DNA from: Bdellovibrionales bacterium
GTDB lineage: Bacteria > Bdellovibrionota > UBA1018 > CAIMNF01
Assembly (NCBI GenBank): GCA_018969905.1
Contig: JAGWXK010000016.1
Location: 1-36,578 of the forward strand
Direction: 5' to 3'
Length of the DNA: 36,578 bases
Within the stretch, counting starts at the first letter, position 1, and each line of letters starts with the position of its first letter. Shown here piece after piece: positions 33,634-36,578 of this stretch. A model generated the notes under the pieces. That model did not search any database. It worked only from the letters and a program-made list of their open reading frames with translations, and had not been told where the DNA came from. Position numbers and translations under genes: made by a program.

Positions 33634-35283
33634 ATGGCTGAACAAAAGAAGATCTCAAGCTCCTCAACCGCTGAATATTTCTCAAAAAATCTCCAACAGG
33701 TCGGATTTTCAAGCCCGACCAAGGCGGTTCTTACGACCCTGAAAGAGGCAGTCGACAATGCGCTTGATGCCTGCGAGGAGCATCACATTGCGCCATCCCT
33801 TCGGGTCGAAATCGACCGTTTGGGCGCCGGATCCATTAAAAATTCTGAACGAATCCGCGTAGTGGTCGAGGACAATGGTCCGGGAATCGATGCGGATGAT
33901 TTACCGAAAGTTTTCGGGGAATATCTGGCCTCCTCCAAATTTGGTCGCGGAAGATGTACCCGCGGACAGCAGGGGATCGGGATTTCTGCCGCGACGACTT
34001 GGGCCCAACTCACCTGCGCCCAAGGTGCAAAGGTCATTTCAAAGACCAAGAACATGCGGAAAGCCGTATCCGGCATGATCGAAGTCGACATCAAGAACAA
34101 CAAGGGTGTGATGAAGAATCGCGAAACCTTCGATTGGGATCGTCCTCACGGAACCCGTGTCGAGTTTGTTTTTGATGGCCGGATCCAGATCAACGGTGAG
34201 GCCGGGCTTTTGAACTATCTTCTCGGAACGACTCTTGTGAACCCTCATCTGCAGCTCGAGTACAAGCTTCCGGATCAGGAAGTCCAGAAAGTGGAGCGGG
34301 TATCGAATGATGTTCCGGCCATTCCGGAAGCAACCGAGCCTCATCCCCACACCATGAAGCTTGGAGAGTTCATCGCGCACTCCCATTTGTTCGGGCGCCA
34401 AAAGGTCTCTGCATGGCTCAAAAAAGGGTTTAGTCGAGTGGGCGACAGCGTGATCGAGGAGATCGCAAAGAAAAAAGAACTCGGCGTGCCCAAGGCAAAC
34501 TTCGACAAACTCGTCGATCAGCTTGCAGATGGCGATCTGAACAAGCTCTTTAGTGCCATTCAGAATACCGAACTGAAAGCGCCCTCCACGAACTCGGTGC
34601 TCAGCATCGGTGAAGAGGCGATGTCCAAAAGCATCCAGCGCCTTGGCAAGGTCGACTTCTTTTCGGTTGTGACCCGGAAACCGACGATTTGCGATTTCAA
34701 GCCAGTGCAGGTGGAAGTTGCGATTGCCCGGCTGGAGCAAAAGGGAGCGGATGGCGACAATCCCGCCCAGCTCCTTCGCTTTGCAAACCGGGTGCCGCTG
34801 CAGTTTGACAAATCGGCTTGCGCGATCGCGCAGGCTCTCTCTTCGGTGAACTGGCGGGCCTATGGGCTTGCGCAACCAAAGGACGCGTTTCCACTCGGGC
34901 CCTACATTTTTGCGGTCTCGGTCGTGAGCCCTTTCATCAAGTTCAAAAACGCATCCAAAGAAACCATCGATGCCTCCGATGAACTTGTGGAAGAGATTCG
35001 CCGCGCCCTGATCCAGGCCGGTCAAAAGCTCTCGCGCTACATTCGTGCCGAGCACAAGGCAAACGAGCTTGAGGAAAAAATCCGCTACATCGAGCAGTTC
35101 GGGCCTATCCTGGTCGAGGGACTTGCACGGATCACTCAAGCCAAGGAAGACCAGAAAAAGCGCGCCCGCGATGGACTCATGAAGATTCTGGGGCGCGACA
35201 CCAACGAAACCGAAAAAGAGCTGACCGACGCAAATAAGAAGCTCGAGATTCAGAAAGCAAAAGATTCCGAGGAGCAACCATGA
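33634..35283 (+). CDS. top6B: DNA topoisomerase VI subunit B (ATPase)
   Basis: This 549-residue GHKL ATPase forms an A2B2 type IIB topoisomerase with the next gene product, passing one DNA duplex through another. All Bergerat-fold motifs are intact: KEAVDNALDACEE (Glu38, Asn42), VVEDNGPGID (Asp80, Gly82, Gly84) and GRGRCTRGQQGIGISAA (G111, G114, G116). KLGEFIAHSHLFGRQKVSAW falls in the helix-two-turn-helix region. VNWRAYGLAQPKDAFPLGPY is the transducer-domain WKxY-type block found in archaeal Top6B, and SKETIDASDELVEEIRRAL lies beyond it. Length fits the archaeal enzyme (about 530). I prefer ATG 33634, as an ATG at 33589 adds 15 residues with no family match. Neither has a Shine-Dalgarno. Its stop overlaps top6A by ATGA. 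Confidence 0.93.
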   Translation: MAEQKKISSSSTAEYFSKNLQQVGFSSPTKAVLTTLKEAVDNALDACEEHHIAPSLRVEIDRLGAGSIKNSERIRVVVEDNGPGIDADDLPKVFGEYLASSKFGRGRCTRGQQGIGISAATTWAQLTCAQGAKVISKTKNMRKAVSGMIEVDIKNNKGVMKNRETFDWDRPHGTRVEFVFDGRIQINGEAGLLNYLLGTTLVNPHLQLEYKLPDQEVQKVERVSNDVPAIPEATEPHPHTMKLGEFIAHSHLFGRQKVSAWLKKGFSRVGDSVIEEIAKKKELGVPKANFDKLVDQLADGDLNKLFSAIQNTELKAPSTNSVLSIGEEAMSKSIQRLGKVDFFSVVTRKPTICDFKPVQVEVAIARLEQKGADGDNPAQLLRFANRVPLQFDKSACAIAQALSSVNWRAYGLAQPKDAFPLGPYIFAVSVVSPFIKFKNASKETIDASDELVEEIRRALIQAGQKLSRYIRAEHKANELEEKIRYIEQFGPILVEGLARITQAKEDQKKRARDGLMKILGRDTNETEKELTDANKKLEIQKAKDSEEQP

Positions 35284-36446
35284 GTGCATCAACCCGCAGA
35301 GGCGGAAAACTTCAGAGTGAAATCCCAGGGCTCAGCAAAGCGCTGTGCCTGAAACTTTTGAATGACCTTGAGAAAGGTAAGCGCCCCGTCCTGCATGCCA
35401 CCAAGTGCTCGCTTGACAATTCCATTTACAATCACAAGGTGGGGTATCTGACCCCGGGGGGCAAGAAAGTCGCAACCGAGTTGAATGTAAGTTCGGTGAA
35501 AAAGATGTCCCGTGCCGTGTTCATGCTCGAGATCCTGCTCCGAAACATCGAGAGCGGCGCGGTGAACACGAAGCGCGAGTTGTACTACATGAGCAAGGGT
35601 GAAACGAAAAACACCCCGATGCTAAAGCCCCTTGATTTCACCGAACAGGGTGAGAGCGACGAGACCATCGATTTCCTTTGCGAGATCCTCGAGTGCTATC
35701 GCGAGGAGTTCAATTGCTATGCGAACGACCGCGGAGGGCAGACCTATTCGCAACATCTGGTGGTGACCGAAACCCTGCCGGACGGTGATACAGCTGTGGT
35801 GGATCTCTCAAAACTTGGAACTTCGCCCTTTCAGCCAAAGAACCGGCCCCAGAACCTGAAGCTTTCCGCAAAAAAGAAGATCGATTTTTGCCTGATCGTC
35901 GAATCCGAAGGTACCGCGAATACCCTGGTGGCCAATGGAATCACGAAGCGCCACAATTGCATTGTAATGGGTGCCCAAGGGGTACCGTCCAACGCGGTTC
36001 GTGGATGGGCCAAGCTCATTCAGGATCAGCTCGATGTGCCGATGTATTTCTTCGGGGATTTGGATGCGTACACGCTTCAAAACATTTATCGGACACTGAA
36101 AGCAGGGTCTGCCGCCTCCCTGATCCGGAACCAGGATTACAGTGCGCCGGATGTGAAGTTTTTGGGCGTGTTGCCCGAGGACATCAAGCGCTATGACTTG
36201 TTTGATTATCCGGTGAAGGAAAACGATGTGCAGGAAGTGCGGGCGCTGAAAAAGGCGGACGATGCCCTCAAAAACGACCCTTTCTTTCAGGACAAGCGGA
36301 ACAAGGGGCTTGCCGATATTTTGCGCTGGCTTTACAAGAACAAGCGCCGTTGCGAGCAACAGGCCTTTTTCTCGGTGAATCCCAAGGATCCGACCACGCC
36401 GGAGAGGATCATTGTGGATAAGATCAAGCGCGGCGAGTTCGTCTGA
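35280..36446 (+). CDS. top6A: DNA topoisomerase VI subunit A (DNA cleavage, Spo11-related)
   Basis: This 388-residue subunit makes the double-strand break. The 5Y-CAP domain has NTKRELYYMSKG with catalytic Tyr103 (Tyr102-Tyr103), as in archaeal Top6A. The Toprim domain has Glu208 (CLIVESEGTANTL) and the metal-binding Asp260-x-Asp262 in FFGDLDAYTLQNIYRTLKAG. The length matches archaeal Top6A (about 370-390), and the spacing between Tyr and Toprim is normal. The ATG at 35280 lies inside the top6B stop (ATGA), which gives coupled, equimolar translation. No catalytic residue is missing, so an active enzyme is expected. Spo11 is excluded as the better name because subunit B is adjacent and the organism is bacterial. 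Confidence 0.94.
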   Translation: MSASTRRGGKLQSEIPGLSKALCLKLLNDLEKGKRPVLHATKCSLDNSIYNHKVGYLTPGGKKVATELNVSSVKKMSRAVFMLEILLRNIESGAVNTKRELYYMSKGETKNTPMLKPLDFTEQGESDETIDFLCEILECYREEFNCYANDRGGQTYSQHLVVTETLPDGDTAVVDLSKLGTSPFQPKNRPQNLKLSAKKKIDFCLIVESEGTANTLVANGITKRHNCIVMGAQGVPSNAVRGWAKLIQDQLDVPMYFFGDLDAYTLQNIYRTLKAGSAASLIRNQDYSAPDVKFLGVLPEDIKRYDLFDYPVKENDVQEVRALKKADDALKNDPFFQDKRNKGLADILRWLYKNKRRCEQQAFFSVNPKDPTTPERIIVDKIKRGEFV

Positions 36447-36479
36447 ATAACTGGCCTCGAAGATTGCTGATGAAGGAAT

Positions 36480-36578
36480 CTAAGGGGTGAGATTTCTGTT
36501 GTGATACACGGCGTAAATCGCAAGATGATCCACAAGTCCTTGGATTTTCTTTGTGGTGTTCCAGGTTTTTCGGAAGAG
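36480..36578 (-). CDS. C-terminus of an unidentified protein (cut by window edge)
   Basis: On the minus strand a frame is open from the window edge to TAG at 36480-36482, giving 32 residues: LFRKTWNTTKKIQGLVDHLA then IYAVYHNRNLTP. The pattern with a late His-Leu and YHN is loosely like the end of some DDE transposases, but 32 residues are too few to name it. It is tail to tail with top6A, 33 bases away. Confidence 0.4.
   Translation of the reverse strand, partial: LFRKTWNTTKKIQGLVDHLAIYAVYHNRNLTP

Noticed and set aside
34039-35292. 417-codon open frame antisense to top6B
   Set aside because: It is the mirror of a gene with intact, recognisable motifs, and its translation has no family features. 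Long antisense frames are expected in sequence of this base composition.
35280-36446. Spo11-like recombinase or Topo VIII instead of topoisomerase VI A
   Set aside because: A full separate Top6B with H2TH and transducer blocks lies just upstream. Topo VIII is a single fused chain.
36480-36578. Insertion sequence at the right edge
   Set aside because: Only 32 residues of the C-terminus are visible and no inverted terminal repeat can be seen, so I list it only as a partial unknown gene.

Overview
The window reads as chromosomal DNA of a Gram-negative, didermal bacterium. It carries periplasmic amidase and lytic transglycosylase genes, two lipoproteins with clear lipoboxes, and many exported proteins. 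My best guess is a lineage of the former Deltaproteobacteria, such as Bdellovibrionota or Myxococcota. The reasons are a ferrochelatase with an internal cysteine cluster, a PilZ/HD-GYP-like fusion, and large lineage-specific exported proteins. There is no rRNA gene to settle this, so it remains an inference. Genes are packed tightly, with many ATGA-type overlaps and several GTG starts. I see no tRNA, rRNA, CRISPR array or intact insertion sequence.

Layout. 1-99 is the start of nrdR (minus, cut by the window edge). 204-1702 holds holA and a hotdog thioesterase. 1731-6002 holds an N-acetylmuramoyl-L-alanine amidase, divergent mutY, a GT22-type membrane mannosyltransferase and an MltD-like lytic transglycosylase. 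6238-7699 holds hemH and a small exported DUF4430-like protein, tail to tail. 7793-11828 is a two-gene export unit: a multidomain M43-type metalloprotease and a beta-propeller-repeat lipoprotein. 11825-16347 is a mutS-kup pair on the minus strand. 16411-16601 is a long imperfect hairpin with the outline of 6S RNA. 16771-24021 is a co-directional run: miaB, gamma-carbonic anhydrase, dnaE and a PilZ/degenerate HD-GYP protein. 24026-27866 is an AT-richer operon of two large exported proteins of unknown function. 28132-30657 holds a PQQ-propeller membrane protein and an unrecognised cytoplasmic protein. 30700-36446 is a plus-strand unit of a UvrD/AddA-like helicase with an Fe-S nuclease domain, then DNA topoisomerase VI subunits B and A. 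The last 99 bases hold the C-terminus of an unidentified minus-strand protein.

Common themes are DNA replication and repair (holA, dnaE, mutS, mutY, helicase-nuclease, topoisomerase VI), cell-wall turnover (amidase, transglycosylase) and export of large unknown proteins. The most notable element is the complete topoisomerase VI pair, an enzyme typical of archaea and plants. It sits directly behind a helicase-nuclease of the type that processes double-strand breaks. The 6S-like RNA between mutS and miaB is second.
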